A stretch of 64,000 bases of DNA, taken from NCBI RefSeq assembly GCF_945882965.1, contig NZ_CAMCWY010000004.1, positions 78,516-142,515 of the forward strand. The letters are read 5' to 3'. The notes beneath the pieces are model-generated. The model was not told the DNA's origin. It did no database searches and saw only the letters and a list, made by a program, of their open reading frames with translations. The position numbers were made by a program, and so were the translations under genes. Below are positions 38,676-48,079 of this stretch, in pieces. The stretch is from Sphingorhabdus sp. EL138 (GTDB lineage Bacteria > Pseudomonadota > Alphaproteobacteria > Sphingomonadales > Sphingomonadaceae). Every line of letters starts with the position of its first letter. Within the stretch, counting starts at the first letter, position 1.

Positions 38676-40175
38676 TTAAACATCCAAGTTCCAATCCCAA
38701 CCCAACGGGTCGCCGTCCATGACTTCAACGCCTTTGGCGATGAGGTCGTCACGGATCGCGTCGGACTTGGCGAAGTCTTTTGCAGCGCGGGCTTCCTTAC
38801 GGGCGGTGAGCGCGGCTTCGATTTCGGCTTCGGTGATGATGGCGGCCTTGGGGCGGATACGGAGGTCTTGGCGGGTGAGGGTGAGGAGGTTGAGGCCGAG
38901 GACGGCATCCATATCGGCGAGAGCGGCGAGTTGGTGGGCAACGTCGATCTTTTTGAGGCCGACGATGTCTTCCAGCGCGGTGATAGCAATGGCGGTGTTG
39001 AGGTCGTCCGCGATTGCCGCGGCAAAGTCTTTCAGCGTGCCCGCCATGGGAGAAGAAAACGCACCCTGAACTTGTTTAAGGGTCCATTTATCCGCTTCAA
39101 CCGTCTGTTCGTTGGGCACGATGGATGCTGAAACAAGTTCAGCATGACGGGTCCTGAGAGTGCTGACCCCCATCACCATCCGCTTCAACCGCACAAACGC
39201 CGCCTGCAAACCCTCCCAGCTAAACTCCAACTCACTCCGATAATGCGCTTGCAGGCACATCAGGCGGTAGGCGAGGGGGTGGAAGCCTTTGTCGATCAGC
39301 AATTGCACGCGCAGGAATTCGCCCGATGATTTGCTCATCTTGCCCGACCGTTCGATCAGGAAATTATTGTGCATCCAAATGCGCGCGCCGCTGTCGGCGC
39401 AGCCTTCATGTGCTTGATTTTGTGCGATTTCATTGGGGTGGTGGATCTCGCGATGGTCAATGCCGCCAGTGTGGATGTCAAACGGCATGCCAAGCAGCGC
39501 CTTTGACATCACCGAGCATTCGAGATGCCAACCCGGCGCGCCTTTGCCCCATGGGCTGTCCCATTCCATTTGCCGCGTTTCGCCCGCTGGCGTCTTGCGC
39601 CAGATGGCAAAGTCAGCGGCGTGGCGTTTGCCCTCGACTTCATCGATGCGACCTTCACCTTCCTCGGTCTTGGCACGCGCCAATGCGCCATAATTCGCAA
39701 CGGTCGAGGTATCAAAATACAGGCCGCTTTCCAGCTTATAACAATGCTTTTCGGCGATGCTTTTGGCATAATCGATCATCGCGGGGACGTAATCCGTGGC
39801 GATGGACCAATGTGCAGGTTGGCGGATGCTCAGCGCCTTGATGTCATCCCAATAGGCTTGCGTATAATGCTTTGCGATGTCCCAGATCGACTGGGCTTTC
39901 TCCGCTGCCATCTTCTCCATCTTGTCCTCGCCTGCGTCGGCGTCGTCGGTCAGATGGCCAACATCGGTGATGTTGATGACATGGGTGAGCCTATAGCCCT
40001 TGTAGGACAGCACGCGGCCAAGCGTGTCGGCAAAAACATATGCGCGCATGTTGCCGATGTGCGGGTAGTTATAGACCGTCGGCCCGCAGGTATAGACCCG
40101 CGCCTCACCCTCATGAACGGGGGTGAAGGTTTCGAGTTGCCGGGTCAGGCTGTTGAAGAGTTTAAGCTCGGACAT
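38676..40175 (-). CDS. cysS: Cysteinyl-tRNA synthetase with an in-frame palindromic insert
   Basis: 499 residues. Class I signatures are TVYNYPHIGNMRAY (HIGH-like) and KMSKSSGEF (KMSKS). The zinc ligands are CGPTVYN and GWHLECSVMS with HH nearby. Start is ATG 40175 (MSELKLFN); 65 upstream in-frame residues come from repeat DNA. Between LKRMVMGVSTL and GTLKDFAAAIADDLN about 35 extra residues (near 368-402) are encoded by a family A palindromic element (39060-39155), without breaking the frame. The insert lies in the linker before the anticodon-binding helical domain and contains HAELVSASIV and WTLKQVQG. Confidence 0.95.
   Translation of the reverse strand: MSELKLFNSLTRQLETFTPVHEGEARVYTCGPTVYNYPHIGNMRAYVFADTLGRVLSYKGYRLTHVINITDVGHLTDDADAGEDKMEKMAAEKAQSIWDIAKHYTQAYWDDIKALSIRQPAHWSIATDYVPAMIDYAKSIAEKHCYKLESGLYFDTSTVANYGALARAKTEEGEGRIDEVEGKRHAADFAIWRKTPAGETRQMEWDSPWGKGAPGWHLECSVMSKALLGMPFDIHTGGIDHREIHHPNEIAQNQAHEGCADSGARIWMHNNFLIERSGKMSKSSGEFLRVQLLIDKGFHPLAYRLMCLQAHYRSELEFSWEGLQAAFVRLKRMVMGVSTLRTRHAELVSASIVPNEQTVEADKWTLKQVQGAFSSPMAGTLKDFAAAIADDLNTAIAITALEDIVGLKKIDVAHQLAALADMDAVLGLNLLTLTRQDLRIRPKAAIITEAEIEAALTARKEARAAKDFAKSDAIRDDLIAKGVEVMDGDPLGWDWNLDV
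39060..39155. repeat. Family A palindromic element, copy 4, inside the cysS coding region
   Basis: One arm carries CACCCTGAACTTGTTTAAGG and the other GATGCTGAAACAAGTTCAGC followed by ATGACGG. The centre shares much sequence with copy 1 (ATTTATC, GGC-CGATGGA). The arm read as TGCTGAA-ACAAG-TTCAGCA has the same two paired changes as copy 3. The other arm has one hairpin-breaking base that is synonymous for Leu in cysS. Confidence 0.85.
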
Positions 40176-40245
40176 TTGGAGGGCGATGCTGGAAATGGGT
40201 GCGGAGGTCAAGAACCTCGTCATCCGAATGCGGGGTAATTGACTC

Positions 40246-40390
40246 TTTCCTCCCCATCGACTTGCGATGGGGAGAGGGACCGTTCGCGCAGCGAAGGGTG
40301 GAGGGGCCTTCTTAACGTTAAATGCCCCTCCGTCATTCGAAGCTAAAGGCTTCGACTGCCACCTCCCCATCGCAAGTCGATGGGGAGAAT
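40246..40390. repeat. Family D compound palindromic element, copy 2
   Basis: Two perfect 25-base inverted arms (40250-40274 and 40363-40387), each a hairpin of CTCCCCATCG and its complement, flank inner hairpins TTCGCGCAGCGAA and TCGAAGCTAAAGGCTTCGA. Together with the next family B element it fills the 413-base gap between cysS and the desaturase gene. I see no gene in that gap. Confidence 0.8.
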
Positions 40391-40437
40391 GAAGCCCGTT
40401 CGAGCGGGTTGCAAATAGGCAACTTGTTCAGAAAACA

Positions 40438-40552
40438 CCCCGTCGCACCAGCGCAGGCTGGTGCCTATCACGCCTTTCCGCTTCAAGCGTCGGGGGGGTG
40501 GGAAAACCGATAGACGCGATAGGTCCCAGCCTGCGCTGGGGCGACGGGGGTG
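40438..40552. repeat. Family B palindromic element, copy 3
   Basis: The left hairpin is CACCAGC-GCAG-GCTGGTG (40446-40463); the right is CCCAGC-CTGC-GCTGGG (40525-40540). Outer CCCCGTCG and CGACGGGGG also pair. The centre of about 55 bases differs from other copies. Confidence 0.75.
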
Positions 40553-40588
40553 GCGTTTTCTAAAACATGTCCCCCGCTCGCCATCTGC

Positions 40589-41452
40589 TCACATATTGTC
40601 GAGATTACACCCACGTTCGGCCAATATCGGGCGCAGCGCGCGATAGGCAGCGGGCGTCCTGTTCAGCGGGATCGTAGGATATAGATGGTGGATGATGTGA
40701 TATTGCATGCCAGATGACCAGATATTGCCCAACCTGCTTTTGAACGCTCTTGTATCCTTATACCGTCCTTGTTCGACGGCGGGGTGATGTGGCGCCCAGC
40801 TGAGGTAGAATGAAATATAGGTCAGCGCCACATGGCGCGGCAGCCACCACAGCAACGCCGCCTCTATGGCATAACCGCTCAGTGCCAATGCCGCGAGAAT
40901 GCCAAAGAACAAAGTTTTGCTGATAATCGCGTCGTTCAGCGCCGCCTTGGCCGCCGGGCTGTCCCATTGCTGCAACAGTTGGCCGTAGCGGTTGAACCCG
41001 CCTTCAGCACGGGGTTGGCGGTTGACGACCGTTTTCCAAAGCGCCTGTAACGGGCCTGTTGCATGGGTTGAATAATCGGGATCCAGAAGCGGATCATTGG
41101 CGTGCTTATGATGTTCCATATGCGTAATCCGCGCCGTGCGCAGCGGCAGTGTCAGCGGGATGAGTGACCAGTGGCCGACAAGTTCGTTAAACCATTCCAG
41201 CTTCGATCCCTTTGGCGCGATGATATAATGCTGTGCATCATGCGACGGCAGATAGCTCGCCGTAATATCAATCGTCGCGATAATGAAACCCAGCCACAAG
41301 GGTATCGTGCCGGTAAAAACAAGTGGCCATAATGCAAGCCACATGGCCGTGTTCGTTATGCCCCAAAACACCATGAGCCAAGGGATGCCGCCCGTAAACT
41401 GGTCCGCAATTGCCTTTTCGCGCGCGCGCAGGCTTTGACTGGTCATATCCAT
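40589..41452 (-). CDS. Membrane fatty acid desaturase-family protein
   Basis: 287 residues with four or more hydrophobic segments and the three histidine boxes of di-iron membrane desaturases/hydroxylases: HDAQH (about 71-75), HMEHHKH (about 111-117) and HHLYP near the C-terminus. It could act on fatty acids or carotenoids; the fold does not tell. ATG 41452 has CGGGG nearby, and ATG 41446 would give an ATGA overlap with the upstream small gene. Either way the two genes overlap. Confidence 0.87.
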   Translation of the reverse strand: MDMTSQSLRAREKAIADQFTGGIPWLMVFWGITNTAMWLALWPLVFTGTIPLWLGFIIATIDITASYLPSHDAQHYIIAPKGSKLEWFNELVGHWSLIPLTLPLRTARITHMEHHKHANDPLLDPDYSTHATGPLQALWKTVVNRQPRAEGGFNRYGQLLQQWDSPAAKAALNDAIISKTLFFGILAALALSGYAIEAALLWWLPRHVALTYISFYLSWAPHHPAVEQGRYKDTRAFKSRLGNIWSSGMQYHIIHHLYPTIPLNRTPAAYRALRPILAERGCNLDNM

Positions 41453-41634
41453 TTGCCCCGATAGGTCGCGATCAAGCCCAGAACCGTCCCGATAATCAGG
41501 CCAAATTGTATTGGCGACAACGCAAAGGGTGCATTCAAATCCAGCCTCAGCATCACCTGCGCAACCAATGGTGCAAGGAACGCGATGCCGAAGAAAAAGG
41601 GCCCGAAAAAGAAGAGTGATTTAACTACTGACAT
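41443..41634 (-). CDS. Small membrane protein upstream of the desaturase
   Basis: 63 residues with two hydrophobic segments (about 5-28 and 42-57) and a basic C-terminus. The stop overlaps the desaturase start region, consistent with translational coupling and a partner role. I do not recognise the family. Confidence 0.65.
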   Translation of the reverse strand: MSVVKSLFFFGPFFFGIAFLAPLVAQVMLRLDLNAPFALSPIQFGLIIGTVLGLIATYRGKWI

Positions 41635-41712
41635 TGATTTTGAAGATGGTGGAAATGCGCGATTAGGTCAAGCCACCTCCAACCGTCACGCCGAACTTGT
41701 TCACGGCCACTT

Positions 41713-41803
41713 GTCCGTCGCACCAGCGCAGGCTGGTGCCTATCACGTGTGTTTGGATACACCGAAAGGCGAGATAGGCCCCAGCCTGCGCTGGGGAACG
41801 GGT
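41713..41803. repeat. Family B palindromic element, copy 4, with a family A remnant
   Basis: CACCAGC-GCAG-GCTGGTG (41721-41738) and CCCCAGC-CTGC-GCTGGGG (41779-41796). Directly before it, CGTCACGCCGAACTTGTTCA looks like a decayed family A arm, so two element types are nested or adjacent here, between the nitroreductase and the small membrane protein genes. Confidence 0.72.
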
Positions 41804-41813
41804 TTGGGGTTTG

Positions 41814-42485
41814 CTAAAACCCGTCCCAGCGGATCGCCTGGTCAATCTCCACGCGAGGGACATTGAAGTTGTTCACGGCGGCGTCTGCATCACGATAACC
41901 AATGGCCATGCCGCAGAAGAAGATGTGCGCATCATCAATGTTCAGTAATTCCCGCATTGTCATGCCGTACATCGCCCATATTTCCTGCGCGCAACTGTCA
42001 AGGCCCTCTTCGCGCAGCAACAGCATCACGGTTTGCAGCCACATGCCCATGTCGGACCATTGCGGCGGGCCCATGTATTTGGCCGTGTAGGTGAATAATT
42101 GCACCGGCGCACCAAAGCTGTCCCAGTTTTTCATCATCTGTGCAACGCGGCCAGCGCCATCTTCGCGCGCCAAGCCAAGCGCGTCGAACATTGCCTTGCC
42201 GACCCCGCGCCGTTGGTCTTCGTACCGGCCCTCAAGGCCCTTGGGATAGATGTCATATTCATGGCCATCGCCCATCGGCGCAGTGGTGGCTTTCGCCTTA
42301 ATTTTGGCGGTGAGGTCAGCCAGCGGCGCGCCTGTGAGGATGACGGCATTCCAAGGCTGCGTATTGCCGCCCGAGGGCGAACGCTGCGCCTTGGCAAGCA
42401 CGCGTTCGAGTATCGCCTGATCAACGGGTTTATCCAGAAATTGCCGGACAGAGCGGCGGCTGGCGACAGCTTCGGTGACGTTCAT
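41814..42485 (-). CDS. Nitroreductase family protein
   Basis: 223 residues of the FMN-dependent nitroreductase fold: ASRRSVRQFLDKPVDQAILE at the N-terminus (FMN phosphate), SPSGGNTQPWNAVIL and, at the C-terminus, FFCGMAIGYRDADAAVNNF. It reduces nitro compounds or quinones with NAD(P)H; the natural substrate is unknown. A palindrome at 42503-42520 lies just upstream. Confidence 0.9.
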   Translation of the reverse strand: MNVTEAVASRRSVRQFLDKPVDQAILERVLAKAQRSPSGGNTQPWNAVILTGAPLADLTAKIKAKATTAPMGDGHEYDIYPKGLEGRYEDQRRGVGKAMFDALGLAREDGAGRVAQMMKNWDSFGAPVQLFTYTAKYMGPPQWSDMGMWLQTVMLLLREEGLDSCAQEIWAMYGMTMRELLNIDDAHIFFCGMAIGYRDADAAVNNFNVPRVEIDQAIRWDGF

Positions 42486-42502
42486 TTATATTTCCCGGCA
42501 GG

Positions 42503-42523
42503 TTTAATCGTTTGATTAAATCA
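42503..42523. promoter_or_regulatory. Palindromic operator candidate upstream of the nitroreductase gene
   Basis: TTTAATC-GTTT-GATTAAA, 17 bases from the start codon. The right half extends to TGATTAAATCA, the same 11-mer as in the candidate operator before the DUF1330 gene at 10936-10946. Confidence 0.45.
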
Positions 42524-42549
42524 TATTATGCGGCGTGCGAAAGGCAAGC

Positions 42550-44355
42550 TTATTCCTCGTCAAACAACCCAGCCAGTTGCTCAATCATCGTCCCGCCCAA
42601 TTGCTCAACGTCCATGATCGTGACCGCACGTTTGTAGTAGCGCGTCACGTCATGGCCGATGCCGATGGCGACCAGTTGCACGGGGCTGCGCGTTTCGATC
42701 ATTTCGATAACTTTGCGCAAATGCTGTTCAAGATAACCGCCATGGTTGACCGACAAGGTGCTGTCGTCCACCGGCGCGCCGTCCGAAATGACCATCAATA
42801 TGCGGCGGTCTTCGGCGCGGGCGATCAGGCGGTTGTGCGCCCAAAGCAATGCCTCTCCGTCGATATTTTCTTTCAGCAGACCTTCGCGCATCATCAGGCC
42901 CAGATTGCGTTTGGCGTGCCGCCAAGGCTCATCGGCTTTTTTATAGATGATGTGGCGCAGGTCGTTGAGGCGGCCGGGCATTGGCTGGCGTCCGGCGGTG
43001 AGCCAGTCTTCCCGCGCTTGCCCGCCTTTCCACGCACGCGTGGTGAAGCCCAATATTTCGGTTTTGACGCCGCACCGTTCCAACGTGCGCGCCAATATGT
43101 CAGCGCTGATCGCCGCAATGCTGATCGGCCGTCCGCGCATTGAGCCGCTATTGTCGATCAGCAAGGTTACCACGGTATCGCGGAAATCGGTCTCGCGTTC
43201 GATTTTGTAGGACAAAGAGCTTCCGGGTGAGACCACGATGCGCGCAAGCCGCGCGGCGTCGATCATGCCTTCTTCTTGGTCAAAATCCCAACTGCGGTTT
43301 TGTTGTGCCATCAGGCGGCGTTGCAGGCGGTTGGCGAGTTTTGTCACCACCGATTGCAGGTTCGACAATTGTTGGTCGAGATAGGCGCGCAGCCGGTTCA
43401 GCTCTTCTTCGTCGGCAAGTTCAGTTGCGGTGATCGTTTCGTCAAATTTGGTCGACCAAATCTTGTAATCGCTCTGCGGCAGATGGTCCCAATTGCGGCG
43501 CTGCGGCGTGACAGGCTGCATGCCGTCATCCCCCATTTCGCCGTCGGCGCCGTCCTGATCATCCATGTCTTCGCCGTCATAATCGGCCTCAGTCTCTTCG
43601 CCTTCGCCTTGCTGCGGCTCCGCTCGGGCTTCGGCTTGGCCAGCTTCGCCTTCGCCATCATCTTCGCTGTCGCCGCCTTGGTCTTGGCTGTCCTCGGCAT
43701 CGTCGCCGCCTTCGGACGGATCGATATTACCTTCGGTGAGGTTCAGATGCTCCAGCATGGACTGAGTCAGCGCGGCAAAGGCGCTTTGATCGTCCAACGC
43801 AAGCGCAAGCGCATCCAAATCACTGCCAGCATTCTCCTCAATCCAACCGCGCAGCATATCCACGCCAGCGGCGGCACCGGCTGGCACAAGCGCGCCGGTC
43901 AGCCGTTCGCGCACGATCAGGGATAATGCCGTGGAAATGGGCACTTCATCAGGGGCTTGTGCGCGGGAAATCGGATCAGTGCGCATTTTCAGTTCAAGCG
44001 CATGGCCAAGATTTGCGGCAATTCCCGCCATATTGCGTGATCCCAGCGCCTCAATCCGCGCATTTTCCACGGCGTCAAAGGCTGCACCTGCAATGACTTC
44101 GGATGGACGTAATGCGGCGTGGCGGGCGGGATTATGATGCTTCAACTTCAACGCAAAGCTGTCGGCAAAGCCGCGTGCCTCGGCCACTTGATCGGGCGGA
44201 AGCAGGCGGCCCGGCATGGGTACCTTGAAATTCTTGCCCGCCTGGCTTGGCGCATCGGCGGTGAAGGCCAATTCCACCTCTGGCTCATGCGCGAGCGCAC
44301 GGGCGGTGCCGGTCAGCACTTGTTTGAATAGTTCAAGAGGGGTTTCGTTTGACAT
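42550..44355 (-). CDS. cobT: CobT-type cobaltochelatase subunit
   Basis: 601 residues. The N-terminal domain (about 1-210) is followed by a long acidic stretch (about 215-290, rich in Asp, Glu, Gln and Gly), then a C-terminal von Willebrand A domain with the MIDAS motif [15 protein letters not shown]. With CobS and CobN this inserts cobalt into the corrin ring in aerobic cobalamin synthesis. CobS is encoded nearby; CobN is not in the window. Start ATG 44355 overlaps the lipoprotein gene stop (TAATG). Confidence 0.9.
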   Translation of the reverse strand: MSNETPLELFKQVLTGTARALAHEPEVELAFTADAPSQAGKNFKVPMPGRLLPPDQVAEARGFADSFALKLKHHNPARHAALRPSEVIAGAAFDAVENARIEALGSRNMAGIAANLGHALELKMRTDPISRAQAPDEVPISTALSLIVRERLTGALVPAGAAAGVDMLRGWIEENAGSDLDALALALDDQSAFAALTQSMLEHLNLTEGNIDPSEGGDDAEDSQDQGGDSEDDGEGEAGQAEARAEPQQGEGEETEADYDGEDMDDQDGADGEMGDDGMQPVTPQRRNWDHLPQSDYKIWSTKFDETITATELADEEELNRLRAYLDQQLSNLQSVVTKLANRLQRRLMAQQNRSWDFDQEEGMIDAARLARIVVSPGSSLSYKIERETDFRDTVVTLLIDNSGSMRGRPISIAAISADILARTLERCGVKTEILGFTTRAWKGGQAREDWLTAGRQPMPGRLNDLRHIIYKKADEPWRHAKRNLGLMMREGLLKENIDGEALLWAHNRLIARAEDRRILMVISDGAPVDDSTLSVNHGGYLEQHLRKVIEMIETRSPVQLVAIGIGHDVTRYYKRAVTIMDVEQLGGTMIEQLAGLFDEE

Positions 44356-45551
44356 TAATCGGACAATCTCTTGCACATAGCGGCAATGTCTTCCTTCGTC
44401 GGCTTTACTGGCGCGCGCAGAGTGAAGACATGTTCATCCTTGGTCGCCACGCGGTCCTCTGTCGTGCGCGCACCATTCACGACAGCGGCAAAGTCCTTAC
44501 ACACCGCAAAGCTGCGCAAATAATCGCTATGGCCAACCCTATCGCCGGACACGTCTGTTGTGTCGATAATGGTGAAGCCGGTTTTGGCAGGCTCCGTCTG
44601 ATATTTTGACTTAGTTGCAAAGCAGCGTTGCGGCAGACCCTTTGCCTTTAAATCCTTAGCCTCAAAGGGGTTGAAGCAAAAAGGCGATCCTAAGCGCGGA
44701 TAGCCATGCACCGCGCGCGATAAGGCCAGCGCGCGGTCGCTGAGCGATGCATAGACGGTCACGTGCCGGTCGTTATTCACGCGTCTTGCGGCAAGAACCT
44801 CTTCCGCGATGTCGCGTTCAAAATCTTCGCGATCCACATCGGGTGCGGCCAATACAATATTGGAAATATTGCTGGAATCGGCGTCGGTCGATGTGCGGTC
44901 AACATAATCGATTGCCGGAATAACAAGCCGCGCGCCAAGCGAATGGGAAACAACAACGATTTCCTTGACCCACTCCGTCCGCGCCAATTTGGCAAGGAAA
45001 TTGCGGAAATTGCGCTCGTCCCAATACATGTTGGTTTCATCAACGGCGTAGCTCAGCAAATTGCCCTGTGAGGGCCAGCTATAATGAATGATTGGCCCAT
45101 CAAAATTGCCCATCGCGCCAATTTGCACAGCGTCGCGCGCCGTAGTTGCCAGCGTTTCGCGATAGCCATGGACATATAACAGCACACGGCCCTTGCGCAG
45201 GTTCGCCGCATCACGCAGGCCATCCCACCATGCATCCTCTGGTTGGAATGCAAGTGGCACAACCACTTGCGCATCGCCCTTTGCAGGCTTTATCTTTTGC
45301 GGTGGTGCAAAGCGGGCGTAACGTAACCGATCGGCCCGGTGATTGGTCAGGATGATAGTGTCGCCGCGGCAGTCGGGCAGGCGGCTCGTAACAATGAAAT
45401 GGTCTTTTCCGGCTATCGCTGCGCTGTCATTCTGCGCCGGGTTGCAACGCGGATTTTCCGCCAGCGTGCTGTGCGGCACATCGCCATATGCGACGGCCAC
45501 AGTGCAACCAGACAGGAGCATTGGCAAAAGCAGGAGAGAAAGCTTGCGCAT
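44355..45551 (-). CDS. Lipoprotein alpha/beta hydrolase (DUF900-like)
   Basis: 398 residues. A lipoprotein signal ([16 protein letters not shown]) puts it on the periplasmic face. The hydrolase part has [31 protein letters not shown] and the nucleophile elbow [10 protein letters not shown], the usual DUF900 pattern; APDVDREDF carries a likely catalytic Asp. Substrate unknown. It is overlapped by one base at each end by neighbouring genes, so all are coupled. Confidence 0.85.
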   Translation of the reverse strand: MRKLSLLLLPMLLSGCTVAVAYGDVPHSTLAENPRCNPAQNDSAAIAGKDHFIVTSRLPDCRGDTIILTNHRADRLRYARFAPPQKIKPAKGDAQVVVPLAFQPEDAWWDGLRDAANLRKGRVLLYVHGYRETLATTARDAVQIGAMGNFDGPIIHYSWPSQGNLLSYAVDETNMYWDERNFRNFLAKLARTEWVKEIVVVSHSLGARLVIPAIDYVDRTSTDADSSNISNIVLAAPDVDREDFERDIAEEVLAARRVNNDRHVTVYASLSDRALALSRAVHGYPRLGSPFCFNPFEAKDLKAKGLPQRCFATKSKYQTEPAKTGFTIIDTTDVSGDRVGHSDYLRSFAVCKDFAAVVNGARTTEDRVATKDEHVFTLRAPVKPTKEDIAAMCKRLSD

Positions 45552-46087
45552 TACTTCCGCTTAGCGTTCGCCGCATGCCATGCCTTTACTGCGTTCAGCG
45601 CGCCGGACACATGGCCCTTCACGCCAAGCTGCGCATAAGCAAAAAGCACCTTGCCATCGGGCGCGATGACATAAGTCGTGCGGTTGGTGCCGCCCATCAT
45701 GGGCATACTGACCGCGTAATTTTTAATCATGGGCTTGGTCGCAATACCGACCATAAACTTGTTGCGGCAGGCCTCAACCGAAAAGCGCTTTAGCGTCTCC
45801 AGATTGTCCGCCGACATGCCAACAATCGACGCGCCATAAGCGGCAAAGTCGTCGGCGGATTCGGAAAATTCATGCGCCTCAACCGTGCAGCCTGATGTGA
45901 ATGCCTTTGGATAGAAATACAGCACCACTGGCCCGTTTTTCAACGCTTTGTTCAGGTTGAAGGTGTCGGCCTTGCCGGCCAGCACGGCTTGCGTCGTGAA
46001 ATCGGTTGCGCGTGTCCCGGGTTTCAGCGCGGCAAATGCCGGGGATGCGGAAATCATCAGCGCAAGTGCAATTGCGAAGCGTTTCAT
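45551..46087 (-). CDS. Exported peroxiredoxin, AhpC/TSA (BCP-like)
   Basis: 178 residues with a cleavable signal peptide (MKRFAIALALMISASPAFA). The thioredoxin fold has FYPKAFTSGCTVEAHEFSES, with the peroxidatic Cys in the usual Thr-x-x-Cys position; a second Cys in VEACRNKF may be resolving. It likely reduces peroxides in the periplasm. Start ATG 46087 was chosen by the signal peptide. Confidence 0.9.
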   Translation of the reverse strand: MKRFAIALALMISASPAFAALKPGTRATDFTTQAVLAGKADTFNLNKALKNGPVVLYFYPKAFTSGCTVEAHEFSESADDFAAYGASIVGMSADNLETLKRFSVEACRNKFMVGIATKPMIKNYAVSMPMMGGTNRTTYVIAPDGKVLFAYAQLGVKGHVSGALNAVKAWHAANAKRK

Positions 46088-46126
46088 AATGCGTTCCTTC
46101 AACTGAGGCGGCGAAATAGCCGGTAG

Positions 46127-47122
46127 TTACTTTGCTTTGCCAACGACACTTTCCGGCAGATCTTGGCCAAAAACGCGCTGGTAATATTCGGCGACCAAGG
46201 CGCGTTCCGCGTCATCGCATTTGTTGAGGAATGACAGGCGGAAGGCAAAACCGACATTTTTGAAAATCGCAGTATTCTGGGCCCAGGTGATGACCGTGCG
46301 CGGGCTCATGACCGTCGAGATATCACCATTGATGAAGCCCTGCCGAGTCATTTCGGCGACCTTCACCATATTGGCAACCTCTGTCGCATCGGTGCCTGTC
46401 GCCTTGGCCAAAACGATTTCGCTTTCGACCTGCGCGGGAAGGTAGTTGAGACCGACCACAATATTCCATCGGTCCATCTGGCCTTGGTTGATTGCTTGGG
46501 TGCCATGATACAGGCCGCTGGTATCGCCAAGCCCTACGGTGTTGGCGGTGGCAAATAGGCGGAAATAGGGGTTGGGGCGAATGACGCGGTTTTGGTCGAG
46601 CAGGGTCAGCTTGCCTTCGGTTTCCAACACGCGCTGGATCACGAACATCACGTCAGGGCGGCCAGCATCATATTCGTCAAACACCAATGCCGTCGGCGTC
46701 TGCAACGCCCAAGGCAACAGGCCTTCGCGGAATTCGGTCACTTGCTGCCCATCGCGTAAAACAATGGCATCACGGCCTATAAGGTCGATACGGCTGATAT
46801 GCGCGTCCAAATTGATACGGATGCAGGGCCATTTCAGACGCGCGGCAACCTGTTCAATATGGGTGGATTTGCCCGTGCCATGATAACCCTGCACCATCAC
46901 GCGGCGGTTATGGGCAAAGCCAGCAAGGATCGCGAGGGTGGTGTCGGGGTCAAACACATAGCTATCGTCGGTGTCGGGCACACGTTCGTCGGCAATAGAG
47001 AAAGCCGGGCATTCCATATCCACATCAATACCGAACAATTCGCGCACGCTGACCACTTTGTCAGGGGCGGCGAGGATGGTCGTGTCGCGGCTGTCGGGTT
47101 GGATATCTGGGATGTCAGTCAT
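46127..47122 (-). CDS. cobS: CobS-type AAA+ cobaltochelatase subunit
   Basis: 331 residues of MoxR-like AAA+ type. Walker A is [20 protein letters not shown], Walker B is [19 protein letters not shown], and sensor-1 is [12 protein letters not shown]. CobS and CobT form the ATPase module that drives CobN. The start was set at ATG 47122; 18 upstream residues overlap the J-domain gene's spacer. Neighbours (J-domain protein, BolA) match the arrangement seen in other alphaproteobacteria. Confidence 0.92.
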   Translation of the reverse strand: MTDIPDIQPDSRDTTILAAPDKVVSVRELFGIDVDMECPAFSIADERVPDTDDSYVFDPDTTLAILAGFAHNRRVMVQGYHGTGKSTHIEQVAARLKWPCIRINLDAHISRIDLIGRDAIVLRDGQQVTEFREGLLPWALQTPTALVFDEYDAGRPDVMFVIQRVLETEGKLTLLDQNRVIRPNPYFRLFATANTVGLGDTSGLYHGTQAINQGQMDRWNIVVGLNYLPAQVESEIVLAKATGTDATEVANMVKVAEMTRQGFINGDISTVMSPRTVITWAQNTAIFKNVGFAFRLSFLNKCDDAERALVAEYYQRVFGQDLPESVVGKAK

Positions 47123-47132
47123 GTTATTCTCG

Positions 47133-47729
47133 TCAAATGAAAGCGGGCGAAGTTTTAAGGTGCGTATAGGCAGCAATCACGTCTTGCAAAGCCTTTTCAT
47201 AAGAGCGGTTGCCGCCATTTTTGTCGGGATGATAGGCGCGAACCTTCCCCGAATAGGCGCTACGCAAGGCGCGGCGGTCGGCATCCTCGCTAAGCCCTAG
47301 CGTCCGCAACGCTTTGCGGTCCTCCAGCGACAGAAAATGACCATCGGCACGCTCTTTGGGCAGGCGGGACCGGAACCGGGTGGAAATGGCATCCAGAGGG
47401 TCTTTAAAATCCGCCCATTTCGGCGGCGAGTCGACATTGCCATTGGAGCGAAACGCGCGGGTCTCACTTGGCCAGAATTGCACCGGGCTTTGCGCCACGG
47501 AAATTTCTTCGGCGGTCATGCCCGCAAACCAGTTATAGCCTGCGTTAAACTGCCGCACATGGTCAAGGCAGAGATATTGATAGTCGCCGGGGCCGTTGGC
47601 CGATGCGGCCTGTCCCCGCGGATCAGGCGCGCGAAATTCCCCCGCTTCGCCGCAGCGCGGATAGACGCATTGCCGCCCCGCGCTGTGAACGCGGCCGTGA
47701 AATCGGTCAGTGGAACGGTCGGAGGCCAT
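47133..47729 (-). CDS. C-terminal J-domain protein (DnaJ-like)
   Basis: 198 residues. The J domain is at the end (about 138-198) with YHPDKNGGN (HPD motif). Near the N-terminus are Cys residues in [10 protein letters not shown] and [10 protein letters not shown] that may bind zinc. It is a co-chaperone stimulating DnaK. ATG 47729 starts divergently from bolA, leaving 43 bases for both control regions. Confidence 0.88.
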   Translation of the reverse strand: MASDRSTDRFHGRVHSAGRQCVYPRCGEAGEFRAPDPRGQAASANGPGDYQYLCLDHVRQFNAGYNWFAGMTAEEISVAQSPVQFWPSETRAFRSNGNVDSPPKWADFKDPLDAISTRFRSRLPKERADGHFLSLEDRKALRTLGLSEDADRRALRSAYSGKVRAYHPDKNGGNRSYEKALQDVIAAYTHLKTSPAFI

Positions 47730-47772
47730 GATTTTCCTTGGCGAAAAGCCTGCCATATGGGAAGAGCAGGCC

Positions 47773-48051
47773 ATGAAAAAAGGTCCTGCACAACTTGAAA
47801 TGGAAATGCTGCTTGAAACAGCATTCGCGCCAACCCGCCTGGCCGTCATCAACGACAGCGCCAAACATCACGGCCATGGCGGCGATGATGGGTCCGGCGA
47901 ATCCCACTTCACCATCGAAATTGAAAGCGCGGCCTTTGCCGGCGTTGCCCGCCTGATGCGGCAGCGCATGGTGAATAAGGCGCTGGGCGATATTCCCGGA
48001 ACGCGCGTCCATGCGCTGGCTATCAAGGCTAGTGCACCCGGCGAGATTTAG
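47773..48051 (+). CDS. BolA-family protein
   Basis: 92 residues. The BolA fold has VINDSAKHHGHGGD, with His residues for Fe-S ligand sharing with a monothiol glutaredoxin, SHFTIEIESAAFAGVARLMRQ and VNKALGDIPGTRVHALAIKA. It is likely a partner in Fe-S trafficking or a regulator. ATG 47773 was chosen; the frame is open upstream but overlaps the divergent J-domain gene. Confidence 0.9.
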   Translation: MKKGPAQLEMEMLLETAFAPTRLAVINDSAKHHGHGGDDGSGESHFTIEIESAAFAGVARLMRQRMVNKALGDIPGTRVHALAIKASAPGEI

Positions 48052-48079
48052 TTGAGGCATAAAAGAAAAGCACAATGAC

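Noticed and set aside
40176..40370. N-terminal extension of cysS (65 residues)
   Set aside because: It is encoded by family D repeat DNA, and the family start MSELKLF is at 40175.
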